Below the pieces are notes generated by a model. It ran no database searches. It had not been told where the DNA came from and saw only the letters and a program-made list of their open reading frames with translations. Below, piece by piece: positions 22,846 through 35,005 of a stretch of DNA of 64,000 nt. A program made the translations under genes and the position numbers. The stretch's first letter is position 1, and every line of letters starts with the position of its first letter. The DNA is from Paramacrobiotus metropolitanus (taxonomy: Eukaryota; Tardigrada; Eutardigrada; Parachela; Macrobiotidae). The stretch lies in assembly GCF_019649055.1 (NCBI RefSeq), contig NW_026570430.1, positions 62,001 through 126,000 of the forward strand. The letters are read 5' to 3'.

Positions 22846-23117
22846 CATCTCGGTCTCCATGGTGGCCATGCGGGTTTCGGTACTGCGCGCGCGTTCTTCG
22901 GCCTCAATGGCGCGTTTTTCGGCCTCCAGGGCACGCTGTTCGGCTTCCTGTCGCAACCCTTCCGCTTGGTCACGCTGTCCTTGGGCCTGCTGCAGCTGCT
23001 GCTGGGCCGAATTCAGCTGCTGCTGCAGATTCTGGTTTGCAGTGTCCAGTACCTGCATGTTGGCGTGGGCTTCGTCCAACATCACCTGGACGAACGGCGG
23101 AAGGCCCATGGCATTTT
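22846..23117 (-). CDS. Coiled-coil exon of an unidentified gene
   Basis: This GC-rich exon has a canonical acceptor (TTTTTGCAG before 23117) and ends at a GT donor after 22846, giving 90 codons in phase 1 to phase 0. It starts NAMGLPPFVQVMLDEAHANM and continues as a long Gln/Glu/Ala/Arg-rich heptad region (for example EAEKRAIEAEERA), a strong coiled coil. Phase 1 matches the exon at 31927-31816 upstream and phase 0 matches the candidate exon at 20468. I do not recognise the family. It could instead be the first coding exon of a shorter gene starting at MGLPPF. Confidence 0.6.
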
Positions 23118-25515
23118 CTGCAAAAATCGGCGGCACACTCAGATTTGTAAAATCCCAACCAATTTTAATAAAAGTCTAAAATAAAACCCTTATTGTACAT
23201 TAATAATATAATCACGTATTACACTAAACTAAATAACACACTAAAATAATTTAATAAGCTAAAGAAATTAAACATTTAAAACCAAACATTTTAAAACGCT
23301 AAAAATCTACACAAGGCACAAAACTCAATACAAGTCTCGGTACGTGGTACCCAATTAACAGCTAAGAAAGTGGACCAATGTCTATTTATTTGGACGGCGT
23401 GCCGAATAAATCAGGACGGTGATTTCCGGTTGGGAGAAAAAAGCCAAGGCTTCACGCGGACAATGCAGCAGTGTGCTAATACTTATCTGTTTATCAACCA
23501 GAAAACGAGCCGGGTGCAATTATACGGCCGGCTATTATGGGGTAATAAAGGCGTAACCGAAATAAACTCGAGAAACACCGTGTAATTTTTACTTTTCTGA
23601 TTACGATGAAAATCAGGTTGCAGTTGTACAGTAATTCCATAAACAAACTGCTGTTTTTTTAAACCCAGTTTTCAGGCTCCAACTCAATAACTTATAGTAA
23701 GAAAATTTACTAATTCTTGGTTTACTGCGCAGAATACTTAAATCGCTTCTACAGTTCTCGAATTAAGATAACAATTCCATTTTCATCAGTGTTTTGCGGT
23801 AACATTTTAAATTTTGTAAATTTATCATTATTTCGGTAAAAATTTCAGCTATGAACATATAGAATAACTCATCAAATCTTGTATTATTTATTTATTTATT
23901 TTTGTTTATTTACTATTTTAATTTTATTTTATTATTTAGTCGAAAATTCATGAAATTCGAAATTAATTTGATAATTCTATTTTCACCTGTGTTTTGCGAT
24001 AATATTTTAAATTTCGTATACTTATGTTTGATATTTTGGTAAAAAAAGTCAAGGTATCACTAGATAAAAAAATAAAAATAAACCTTGTATTATTTCAATA
24101 AAAATTTTCGAAAATACTGGCATTGTAATCGACTGAGTATAATCCGCAATAATTTTGATTTCACAAGAGGTAAATCCGCAAAGAAACCCTTGCTTATCGC
24201 CAGTTATCGGCAAGTCTTCAGCGGCATATTCAATCGCAGTGAAGTGTAATAAATCAGAGGTCAACGATTAGCACGACAACGGCTAATCGGTGGAGTAAAA
24301 AAAACTTGTCGTCTCCTCTACACAATACAGCTCACCGATCACGGCTACAAATATTATTCTCGCATTCTGCGTCAAAACGCGGGTTTCCGATACAAAACCC
24401 CACCATTCAACACCGGCATGGTCGTCCATAACATAGTAACTGATAAACTAACCGAATTTGTTTGGATAAAAACATTCGGAACACGGCGCTAAGTGTTTTG
24501 CCGGCAACACCCGAAAATACGCCAAATACGAGGTCAAAACTGACTGAAAATATCAGCAGCGGGCATTTCAAGATTTCACACAACACCTATCAGCGAATTT
24601 CAAAAACAAAAAAAGTTTTACAAAAATTAATTGCATCAGGTTCTGAATTTGCAGCGTTTAATACCACTTGTCGACGCACGGGTCTCCATACTGGCCTACC
24701 CATAATTGTATTTTTATTTTTATGATAAGAACATTTACGCCCTATCCCTTTATATCGACACTGGACAGTTTTGACATACTATCTGAGCGCTGCCCAGAAC
24801 CGGAAAGGCGCTGTATAACTGGTAAGAATTTAGAAAGACTTGACAATATTCTCCGAATTCTCTCGTACCGGCTTCCGGTTAGTCAATGCCGGTTCCGAGC
24901 TGTTTAACATTATCGCCCCATTTACCGATTTCCATATCATAATTCATCAACATGGGCCAAACTACACCCCTCAAGCGTGGCGAAGCGCGAAAAAGAAAAC
25001 ACTCGTTTATTACCCGGCTGCTCTGACATTTTCATTCCCGGTGCAAATCCGCAAAACGTTTTAATTAGCCAAAAAGTTCTATCGCATCACTTTTTCGGTC
25101 GAATGCAGTGAATTCACAAATTTATTCAATTTAAACAATTAGAAAAAATTATTTCAAGATTCTAGAAAATAATCAGAATTTTAGGGAATATTCACTACGA
25201 GACAGCCGGGCAACATCAGGAATAAGTGCGAACGGAAGTGCATTATGGTTAGATCCAATATGTTGGCCTGACTGCGTTCGGTAGTGACCGGGACATATAA
25301 ACGCATATGTATACGGCCCGAAAACAAACTGCTTTCCACTGCGCCTCCGGTCAGCTAAATCGCACCGGCGAACATACAGCCGGGCGTGTTTGTGTTTGTG
25401 AAACCGATGCAATGCATACAGCCGGGCTTTGGTGCGATGATTGCGATCTATCTCAAATTTGCCTTTCAAGTCCGGACTATAAATTCCTAACCTCATCACG
25501 CCTCCCCGGATTCAA

Positions 25516-25705
25516 TACGAGGACATTTGGGTGCTGTGAAGTGTGAACATACCCTGCACGATTAGGCTGCGATGAACAGCCGGCTAAATTTATAGCCGTT
25601 TGCGTTCAGACTGTGATATCAGTAGCGTTGCGAGCTACGGCTAACCAGCTGTTCATCGCAGCCTAATCGTGCAGGGTATGTTCACAGCACCCAAATGTCC
25701 TCGTA
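25516..25705. mobile_element. Foldback element with nearly perfect ~58-bp arms
   Basis: The outer arms TACGAGGACATTTGGGTGCT... (25516-25540) and their exact complement (25681-25705) are followed inward by a second perfectly paired stretch of 33 bp (25548-25580 with 25648-25680). The left arm alone has a 7-bp insertion (GTGTGAA) that looks like a local duplication. The centre has its own small hairpin (CGGCTAAATTTATAGCCG). There is no ORF inside; this is a MITE-like element. Confidence 0.85.
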
Positions 25706-26856
25706 CTGTACGACGCCGCGTTCATACAGTCCTTTTCAGGAGAACATTTCGCGTAAACAAGCGTTGATGTCCACCACTCATTCAAGAGAATTTTCGACCG
25801 TATACTAAAATGACCACCAATGCCAATTTCGACTGTATTCTTCTTTGAGCTTCACTGTTTAATTTTGATTAGATTTTAATTAAAATTATTCATTAACCTT
25901 TTATCTTTTATTATTTCCAGTCAAAGACAGCTTCCGTTTCTTTAGGTATTAATTTTTTTTACTTCTTCATACACATCTTCATATACTTCTTCATATACAT
26001 CTTCTTTTTTACTTTTTTACTTCTATGTAATTATTTTATGAAAAAAATCATATGAGAATATCGAATTTTACTTATTATCATAAAACTCTAGTTCTGCTGT
26101 CATTCGATGGGTGTCGCATAAACGCATAAACATAACTTACTTACTTGTTCGTATGCGTATGCGAAGTTCGCATTGCGAACGTCGCCATTGGCATAAACAG
26201 CCACTACACTACAATCAACTCCACGCTGACTTTGAGGCGAGTGACGCGACTATTACAGAAAAACAGCCAAGCAGATTTTAAATAAACTTGCTTCTAAGAC
26301 ATAAATTTGTCACGAGTCAACGAAGACGCCGGCGTTTCTTGGCTAATAAAGAAGCTTTGAACACAGCTGCTTTGGAGTAGGCTCTGCGTTCCAGACACTC
26401 CACCACAAGCAGCCGGAAGTGTTATGTTTTGTAAACACAAATCAACCGCGCTCGATAAAGCTGCCGCGGCATTACGTACTTTCATACCACGCACTGATCA
26501 ACAACTGATCAAAATCACATAATCACCCCAAACGGGTCACCATGGCCAGTGTGAATCGGCACTAGCATAGTCGCATTCAAAACTTCCTATCATCCAACTT
26601 GCAGACTGGTTTCCCTGTACATAGCGGTTTTTTAAACGTGAAATCGAACACTGTTTCTAAAGATGATCTGTTTAAAAAATCAATTTACTTGATTCGACAA
26701 CGCAGAAAAATCACAAATAACCACAACACCCAAAAACATTCAATTACCTTGAATTACATTTTTTATCTTATTATTTCACCTTTTTAATTTCATAAAAATT
26801 AACCATAGTTAAAAAGTAAATAAAAGCTCTAAAACATATAAAAAAGGTCATGTCCA

Positions 26857-26980
26857 CGCGCGAGAACACTACCGCGCTATGAGTTTTGGCTACGCGCGAG
26901 AGCATCTCGCGCTCTGAGTATTAACTACGCGCGAGAATTTTTCCTATTTTTCCTGGAACCGCGCGAGAATATCTCGCGGG
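26857..26980. repeat. Cluster of four CGCGCGAGA motifs spaced 32-36 bp
   Basis: CGCGCGAGA starts at 26857, 26893, 26928 and 26960. The second and fourth copies are followed by the inverted core TCTCGCG, forming palindromes. The surrounding DNA is AT-rich, so the CpG-dense motifs stand out. The core resembles TCTCGCGAGA promoter motifs known in animals. Confidence 0.8.
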
Positions 26981-27607
26981 ATATTTCGACCACCAGTTAT
27001 AACGGGGAAAAACTGATAATTGTGCGGTTCTTTCATTTCATTTTTTCAACACATTTTTTCCGTTCACATACGTCAAATTTGTTATTTCTTTGAGACGGTG
27101 AAGTTAAAAACAGCCAAAAGTTATCGTATCGTTTAGTATGGGAGCAACGTTGAACGTTCACAGCGCAACTGATACGTATGTGTCGGCTAGGCAGATGCAA
27201 CCGCCGGCGTATTCCCAGCGTGTCTGCTGCTATTACTGTGCAGTTATGATGCTCTTTCACCGTGGTTTTCGTTCGAGGATTATGCCCATGCGATCTGGGA
27301 TGAGGTGCAAATGTGCCGGTGTCGAATACAAGTATGGTTAAAACCAGTGGCGCAGTTCATACTTCCTGGCGTAGTTAGCGTTTTGAACCTGCTTGCCCAG
27401 CAATAGGTCCTAGGCAAAGGCAAACGAGTAAATCGAGCAGTATTTCCTCCAGGTGGTTGTCCATGAGACCGGGATGCACTCGATGCTAATCTGACCCTGG
27501 CTGTTCGGATGGGCAAACAGGACGTGTAAAGGCTGCCTCATAGTTCACCGAAAGCGGCAGTTTCGACTAAATGGTGTTCAGAATTCGAGTGACTATGAAG
27601 ACACCGT

Positions 27608-27790
27608 TCAACGACTCTCCGTCCCATTTTTACGGATGACTATGAGGGAACATGATCGTTTTGAAACCAGATCGTCGAAATTCGTGGTTTCGACGATCTC
27701 CGGTGTAGGAGAGGATGGCTCCTCCCTAATACTGTATCCGTTTTCTTTTGCCCAATCATACATATGTTTGTCCAAGTGGCCACTGCCCAC
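27608..27790 (-). CDS. Short protein-like ORF, possibly a gene fragment
   Basis: A 60-codon frame that reads like real protein (for example HMYDWAKENGYSIREE, then IVETTNFDDLVSKRS), but it has no convincing ATG start and no clear splice acceptor. It could be an isolated exon or a decayed fragment. A 12-bp-arm hairpin (AGATCGTCGAAA, 27669-27680 with 27688-27699) lies inside it. I cannot name it. Confidence 0.25.
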   Translation of the reverse strand: MGSGHLDKHMYDWAKENGYSIREEPSSPTPEIVETTNFDDLVSKRSCSLIVIRKNGTESR

Positions 27791-30700
27791 CAGGACGCCC
27801 AGATAGTTAATATATCATGTATCTGTACATATGTACATCTTGCAGACACACGTGCATATAATAAAGCTATAATATACCGATTAGGTAATTATTACTTGCA
27901 TAATGCACATCTCACACAAAACCCTTTTTGTCAGCGGACATTTGGATTACTAAAACAAATTACATCGTAACCGACTTTACGTAAGTATATTTTTCCATAC
28001 CTGAAAGTTATCGATAGTACATAAGTATTATGCATTATTTTCAATCTGTCAGCCCTTTCGCCTACTTATGAGGCATTTTGTGCCAAAAACTACCGTGAGT
28101 GCATGGGTAGATTGCCAAACTGAAAATTTATGTGAAATTTTGTTTCTCCGACTTGAAAAATTAAGCAGTAATTATTACAAAACTTGTAAAAATGTTGTTT
28201 GACGAATTGCAAAGCCTTAACTCACAGATAGCTGTCGGGGTACCCGTAATCGACATGTACTGTACTGCAATACCGAATAATACTCGGCTTGCCATAAGCC
28301 TAATGCCGGCTTGCCATAATGCAGCAATCAACCGCCCTGGGCGGTGACTTCCTACCGTTGCAGCGGCCGGTTGCCTACTTCCTGTCGAAAGGGCGTCACT
28401 AATATTGCCGAAGCACGGACAACTATGAGGAATATGCATCTATGAGGACTATGACAACTATGAGGAATATGAGGTGATATGCATATGCAATCACCACGAC
28501 GGGACGGTGAGTCGGAGTGACCTTGTCGTCGGAAATCCGTGACCACGGAAACTCCGTCGACGCCGGACCCTCGAGAAACTTTTTCTCCGTCCCAGAAAAC
28601 GGTTGACTATGGGGCCGCCTTAACTGTAGTTCCAGCCAGTCTGTGCCACAGACTCTGTGGGCATAATTTGTTCCGCTGAAGAATAGACCCGGGCAAGACC
28701 AGGGATGTCACAGTTAAACAGTGCGCAGAGGGAGTGGTTTACACCGTGTAAACAAGGGCTGCTGTACTTACAAGATGATGAGCCGCCGCATTTTGCAATT
28801 TTTTACTCCAGAAAACTGGCCGTCTAACATTGGGGTGCGCGAGTGGTTGTTCGCCCCCAAAGATGTTCAGTAGTACGTACTACGTGGTGTGTGCTGTAAT
28901 TTGATTCATCCTGTATTTTCTATAATCATTATGTTTGTCCTAATGCAATAATTGCAACAAGACAAAGGCTAAGCATTGACATAAATTTTGCAATTCGGAT
29001 CACGGATGTACTAGGTTCTACTATATACTTCTATTAATGTACTATATACTTCTATTAAATACTGCGAAATTTGGCATCACTCCGGCTCGAACAACAAATC
29101 GCACGATTCGCACCAATATATTTTAGAATTTACGTACTGACAGTGACAGGTGGTAACCCGCGGATCTCTATGATTTCCCGGATAACATAAAAGCAGCTGA
29201 AACCACCAAAGGCCTACCATTCTAACCCAGTCGGTATACTAATAATAAACTTGATCCGATACTCGTATCATTACTGCCGCGATTTTAATGGTAGTATGAT
29301 ATGGTTTTTAAATTAGGTAATATTTTCCACTCAAATATCGGAAAAAGAATTTCAGTGTCACGCTCACAGAACTCGAAAGATTAAGTGAAATTATAGAATT
29401 TTAATTTCTCAAGGCAAGATTAGAGGATTGAATGATACAGAGTTGAGTGAGTACAGATTTCAACTTTACCGTATCGGCATTTTAGATGCATAGTTAATAA
29501 TGATGTGGTTAATGTTGCTCAGATTCAGGTCAAATTGAGAGATGGTTGTCGGTTCAGCAAGTTGTAGGTCAAGCAGTGCAATGAGCAGCCGCGCTCACGG
29601 TGCTACTGGAAAATTTGTAGAAGTGGATTTTGTAGAAGTGGAATTGCAGAACTGGATGTGTAGAACTTTTTCCCTCCGATCAAGGCAGCAAATGTAGCCG
29701 GCGCACTCGGTGCACCAGGTCACGAAGGCGGATTAAGAAATGGCCATCAGAATCAGTGTCCATTAAAAACTGTCAAGAAAAGTATGTTAACGACTAGTAA
29801 ACTGATTGTAAGCGATATTACTGGGTTGTGCATGAAATAAACAGAAGTTTCCCGAACTGCAGCTATTATATCCAGATGCAAACTCGTATTGAGTGCATTT
29901 TTGTCTACTAGAAATAAGTACAAAAAATCTGGGCAGCAGCTACTATTTTATTTATAAGGTACCTTCCCTCTCCTGCATATTACAGACACCATTGTAATAA
30001 TGGGACGGTAATGTAAGATAATGGGACAGAGCAAGATCATTGTGAGAACTTCTAACCTTTCATAAGATCATTGTTAGGAATGGTTTTCTCAAAGAATGAT
30101 TCAAGGTACGGTACCAGTACGGAAACGGCACCCCTGATGGCTGTGTCGTTTCATGTTTCAAATAGATACCGTAAAATCCGCGGGTTTTTTTCGAGAGCTT
30201 CGGGAGGAGGCGCTTAAAACCGCAGGGGGGGGGCGTTTATTACGGAGGGGGGACGTCTAATTTTTTAAATGAATAACGCGCTCAAGATATTTCATTTTCA
30301 ACGATTAATATGTACTTGAAGTACTGAACTTTATTAATACAGTTAAAATGCCATTTACACCTAAACGAGATTAATATGTATAAACATTAAAAGAATAATT
30401 CCACAACCAAGACACCTGTCAGCAAATCATGGTTTAACGAGTGTGTATAACAGCATAAAGGTATGTCGTTATCATGGGGCTACTAGTCAAAAGTATCTGC
30501 TCTGTTACTATCGGAAGTGCTCGCCAGTTGTACCAACCGGAAATGAAACACGGGATGATTAATATCTTTCACTGACTTTTGAGTGTAACAACAAGTGTGA
30601 CTGTGGCCACTATGAAAAGGATAAAAATTGCCGCATTTTTTCAGTTTTGGTAGAAAACGTTGGTAAGTGTTTACACGTACTACAAATCGGTGCCAGCACG

Positions 30701-31815
30701 CGGACGTCCTTTGCATGGTCACTGACTCTCCCCTTTGTAAATCGTAGCTAGCTGATGGAACAAGTTTGTATTGTACAGTATTTGTATTGTACTTACTACT
30801 TACACCTCCATACCTCTAGCAAGGCATAATTATATCTCTAGTACTGAGTAACGTTGAAATCTGCTGGACAAAAATTCCGTACTTCCATTACCCAAAATAT
30901 CTCCTTTTTACTCCGCAAGCTCCGCGGTCGACGCAGCTCGGCGCTTTTTCCGGCTCGCTTTTATTACAGTACTAACTCATAAATTATTTGGAGTTCGCAA
31001 AAAACTTTCGCAAATGTAAGTACTCGTAGCATTCTGCCCAGTTAGCTTGCGTTTTATCAAATCAGCTCCTTCGGCCAAGCTAATCAATCGTTAATAAATT
31101 TTAATCTATTTGTTAACGGTTTATCGAAACTTTTTTAATCGTGCACACTTGGAGAACTGAAACTATATACTACACATTTATCACAACGAAATGTACACGA
31201 AATGTGTATCACTACGATAGACACTATTTAGCCTATGGTCGAAGTAGGTTTAAGCAGTAGCGCAAGGCAGATAGTTTTCACGCGATCACCCACGACGCTA
31301 GGTTACAGCGATGAGCTACTTACGTCACCGTATAATATGCTATTGTCGAAAATCGTGATTATTCTCGCCGGGACTTCAGACTGCACAGTGACGGTCGTGC
31401 AGACTGGCCGTGAGTCAATTTGACGTAACTACAGGAGTTTCGCAGTGCGCCAAAAGGGGAAATGCGCATGCGCCATGTACCACTACCACGCGAAAACAGT
31501 CGCACGTTAGGCGTTCTGCAATACCACGGCCATCGGCATCGCCATCGCCGCACAATTTACAGGGCACATTTCACTTTTTTATCAGGCATGTGTCGCCCAA
31601 TTGGTGGAGCTTAGTGTTCTATTAATTTTCATGTAATTGCCGCATTAGTAAGCAGAATAATCAATAATAATGTGCGAACTCGCGCTGTTTAAACAACGCC
31701 AGAAAAAGCCCGTGTTGCTATGGGCCTACGATGACTTCTGGGCGTAGCGTAGCGTGGGCGTACGGCTCTCAACCGCCACGGGGCGCCATCCTTTTACCAG
31801 GCACCGTGAACTTAC

Positions 31816-31927
31816 GTTGGGCAACTTGGCCTTCTTCCTGCTGGGCCACTTCCTGCTGGGCCTGGTCTTCGTTGTCAGACTCGGCAGGGCTCCCACCGTT
31901 AACGTTCTGATTCTCAAAATTCTCCAT
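31816..31927 (-). CDS. Acidic Gln/Glu-rich first coding exon of an unidentified gene
   Basis: An ATG follows a splice acceptor (TTTATAG, then A, then ATG at 31927), and the exon ends at a consensus donor (GTAAGT) after 31816, in phase 1. It encodes about 37 residues beginning MENFENQNVNGGSPAESDNE, then Gln/Glu-rich. The phase fits the coiled-coil exon at 23117-22846, which would continue VAQQNAMGLPPF. If this is one gene, it runs from here to about 20162 on the minus strand and encodes an acidic N terminus, a coiled coil and possibly a tail anchor. Without transcript data the joining across 8.7 kb is tentative. Confidence 0.5.
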
Positions 31928-32126
31928 TCTATAAACACATCCGTATGCCAATAAGCAGGACATGAATACATAGTAAATGCATATTATATTATTACTACCA
32001 TATCTTTGTATCAAAATTAATATTTTACATGATTTCAAAGAATAATTTATAATTAATAATCACAATCATAATTTCTCTAGGCGAATGTTCAAATGCATGT
32101 TCTAGAAGCGCCGTAATTGCCACAAA

Positions 32127-33055
32127 CGTGATCCTATTATAAATGCAGCTGTCCGTCTATTTATGGAGACGACTAAATCCGATTAAGCTGGGCATTCTAA
32201 TCAAATTAAAAGCGCACGCTTCGCCAAGAACCACATGAAGCGTTCCTGGCGCGAGTTCTCCACATTGTGATAAGAAAAACTGAACAACACAGCACAGCAC
32301 TGATAATCCCACCAAAACCCACCGCACTCACAATAAATCTGATAATAATAAATCCCTGAAAGCCTTCAGAATCCCAATCAGTGCACTAATCAAATCAAAA
32401 TCAAGATTCATAAATTTCTATCAGATTCAATGAAATCACTGCAATCTTCACCAAAAGCAGCACACACCAATGGCTGGCCAAAGCAGGGCTTCTGCACGAT
32501 TAATCCGTTGAAGGAAGCCCCAGATTTCTAATTGGCACACACAGCATCCAACGATGACAAGCCAGCGCGCACACGATCCCAACAAAATAAATTAATCACT
32601 CGCGCGTACACACACAGCAGAGCAATGACGTCAAAATCCCATTGACACGTCAGCTGCTGGGCGATTAAACAGCAACTGCATTTAAACGGGATGATATTAT
32701 GGTGTGTGTTTGGGAGACTAATCGATCAACGGAATGACAAATATTCCGAAGGGGAGAGAATGCGAGAGAAAGCGGGAAGAGAAACGGGAAACATACGCTG
32801 CGGCCAAAAAGAGAGAATTTCTGCAAGAACAATCGTGTTTTTTTACTTTTGCGCTGATAGCCAAGATCCCTTCAGATTCAGAACAGGTTTTAGAGCAAAT
32901 CAACTCTGATCACCATGCGTGCGAACGCAACCGGGAAACTGGACGCATGCGCCGTGTTTTGTTGATGCAGCTTTTTCCTGCAGTTTCGTAAGTATTTGTG
33001 GAGAAAACTGAATCATTGGTGTTTTAATTTTCCGGTTAAAATAAAATTTAAAACT
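32127..33055. repeat. Segment A', second copy of the segmental duplication
   Basis: It matches 9416-10350 in direct orientation. Here it lies between the minus-strand exon at 31927 and CNPase copy 2, with only ~70 bp before segment B', whereas in the first copy the AKAP7-like gene separates A and B. Confidence 0.85.
32626..32633. promoter_or_regulatory. CRE-like palindrome TGACGTCA (copy A')
   Basis: This is the counterpart of 9929-9936. It is followed by further shared sequence, so it is kept in both copies. Confidence 0.35.
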
Positions 33056-34658
33056 CGAAAAACCATAAACCTGAACCGTAGACGTAACAATATTGATAAC
33101 AAGCGCAATACGGCAACAGTCCGCGTAAAATACGGTACTTCCGGCTGTTAAACATTTTCTGTCGTCAACCAACCGCCCTGAGAAACGAATGAGTGACTCG
33201 CGATTATAATTAATAATCAATGATTTCGCTCTTGCTGGAAGCTGCTGCTGCAGTTGACTTTTGCAATTTTGCACCGTTGGGCGTTGCACGGCATTTTTAT
33301 TTGTTCAGCAGCTCCAGAAAATTCATGAGTTTCTTCTCGTGAACTCAGGAACACTGATGATGTTCGGATGGTGTTGACAGTACAGCCTCTGTAATTCTCT
33401 GTCGACCAGTTGTTCTCGTAATTAGAATTACCACTGAAAATTGCGAATTCATGGTACGCACTCGCTTGGCAGCGTTTCTGCCTGTTGTAGCACGAAAATG
33501 CAGTTTGCAGTGCTGCTTCACTGCTTCTCCTTGCACTGCATTTACATCTTCCCCGTTCAATTAACAATCGTTTTTTGGATTTTTCAGAAGACAGGATGAA
33601 TTCCACAATGGACCGCACCACCCAGAATCCCCGCTGGTCGCGTCCCGCGTCTTCCTCCCGGAAACCCCCCTCCTCCGACTTTCCCTCGCTTCCCTCGCAC
33701 ACCGCCGCCGTCCCCGCCTTCCTTGGCCCCCACCATGCCATCCAAGCACCCGAACACCTTCCTGCCCACTACCCCGGGGTGCACAGCTATGCCCAGGCCG
33801 CCGCGCATCCCCCGGAGGTGCCCCCGGCCCCTCTCGCGCCCCTAAATCCACCGCCCACGGATTTTCTGGACTTCCCCTTTTTAAAGGATCCCCTGACCGT
33901 GGAGTATCTGCAGCAGCGCAGTACCCGCCTGATGATCATCCTGCGGGGATGTCCGGGCAGCGGGAAGTCCCTGGTCACCGGCGAGGTGCAGCGGGTGCTG
34001 GGGGAGGGGGTTGCTGTGCGCGTGGCCTCGGCGGATGATTTCTGGCGGCGCAATCCGGCGGGGGAGTACCGGTTCGAACGGGATCGGCTGCCGGAGGTGC
34101 ATGAGTGGTGCCGGATGGAGTGCGAGCGTTTTTGCAGTCAGGACCGGTATGGTTTTATTTTCCTTCATTTAATTCGATAGCCGTGAATTTAATTCTAATT
34201 TTTAATAGTCAGTTTTAGTGACTCTTACGTATCTGTTACCAGTGTTTGCCTTTGTTTGCGTAATTATTGAATTTTGTTAGTAACAGGTAATTTTTATTTG
34301 ATTTGACATTGTCATTTTTTATTGCCACTTTATTATTTGTGAATTACCATTTTCCAGATATGTTTTAATTTGTTTCGCCGTTTGGCAGTTTTTACCGCGT
34401 TGCGGCATATTTCGGTATTTCTTTATTTCTTACATTTCTTTGAAAAACGAATAAAAGTGTTGTGAATAATAGTTTCTTGTAAATTGTTTTCATCGGGGTT
34501 CCATTCTACGGTAACGATTTTTTCTGCGCTGCTCGCTTTTTTCTCTGCATTTCCTACCCAGTTATTTTTAATTTTTTAATCAGTCCCGTAATGTTTTATT
34601 TGTTTTTTATTTGCTGATTTTGTGGATTAATTTTGTAGACTTTTAATTCGTGCACTTT

Positions 34659-35005
34659 AATCCTATATATTAATAAAATAAGCCTTAGCGAATTCCATTT
34701 CTGTCTCCCTTTTGTGAGCGAAACACTAAACCAAACTTTGATGTCTATATGTCATTCAATAGCGCCTAGCTTACAGATTTGCAGAAACCAGTCAGTTTTT
34801 TGAAAGTATGTGAAGATTCAGAGAAAATCTTAATCCTATATATTAATAAAATAAGCCTTAGCGAATTCCATTTCTGTCTCCCTTTTGTGAGCGAAACACT
34901 AAACCAAACTTTGATGTCTATATGTCATTCAATAGCGCCTAGCTTACAGATTTGCAGAAACCAGTCAGTTTTTTGAAAGTATGTGAAGATTCAGAGAAAA
35001 TCTTA
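34659..35005. repeat. 173-bp tandem duplication at the start of the insertion
   Basis: TCCTATATATTAATAAAATA begins at 34661 and again at 34834, and the two 173-bp units look identical to the eye. Confidence 0.9.

Larger units (their letters stand above)
23118..31815. other. Long intron or spacer with repeats
   Basis: About 8.7 kb with no convincing gene. It holds a foldback element at 25516-25705, a CGCGCGAGA repeat cluster at 26857-26980, a hairpin at 27669-27699 inside a short ORF, short direct repeats near 29030-29080 (ACTATATACTTCTATTA twice), and G-rich repeats near 30215-30270. If the exons on either side belong to one gene, this is its intron. Confidence 0.4.

Noticed and set aside
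24462-25546. Small frames around 24.5-25.5 kb
   Set aside because: Short, no motifs, partly inside the foldback element, and no plausible splice sites.
26857-26980. CRISPR-like array of short regular repeats
   Set aside because: Only four 9-bp motifs with unequal spacing in a eukaryotic genome; no cas genes.
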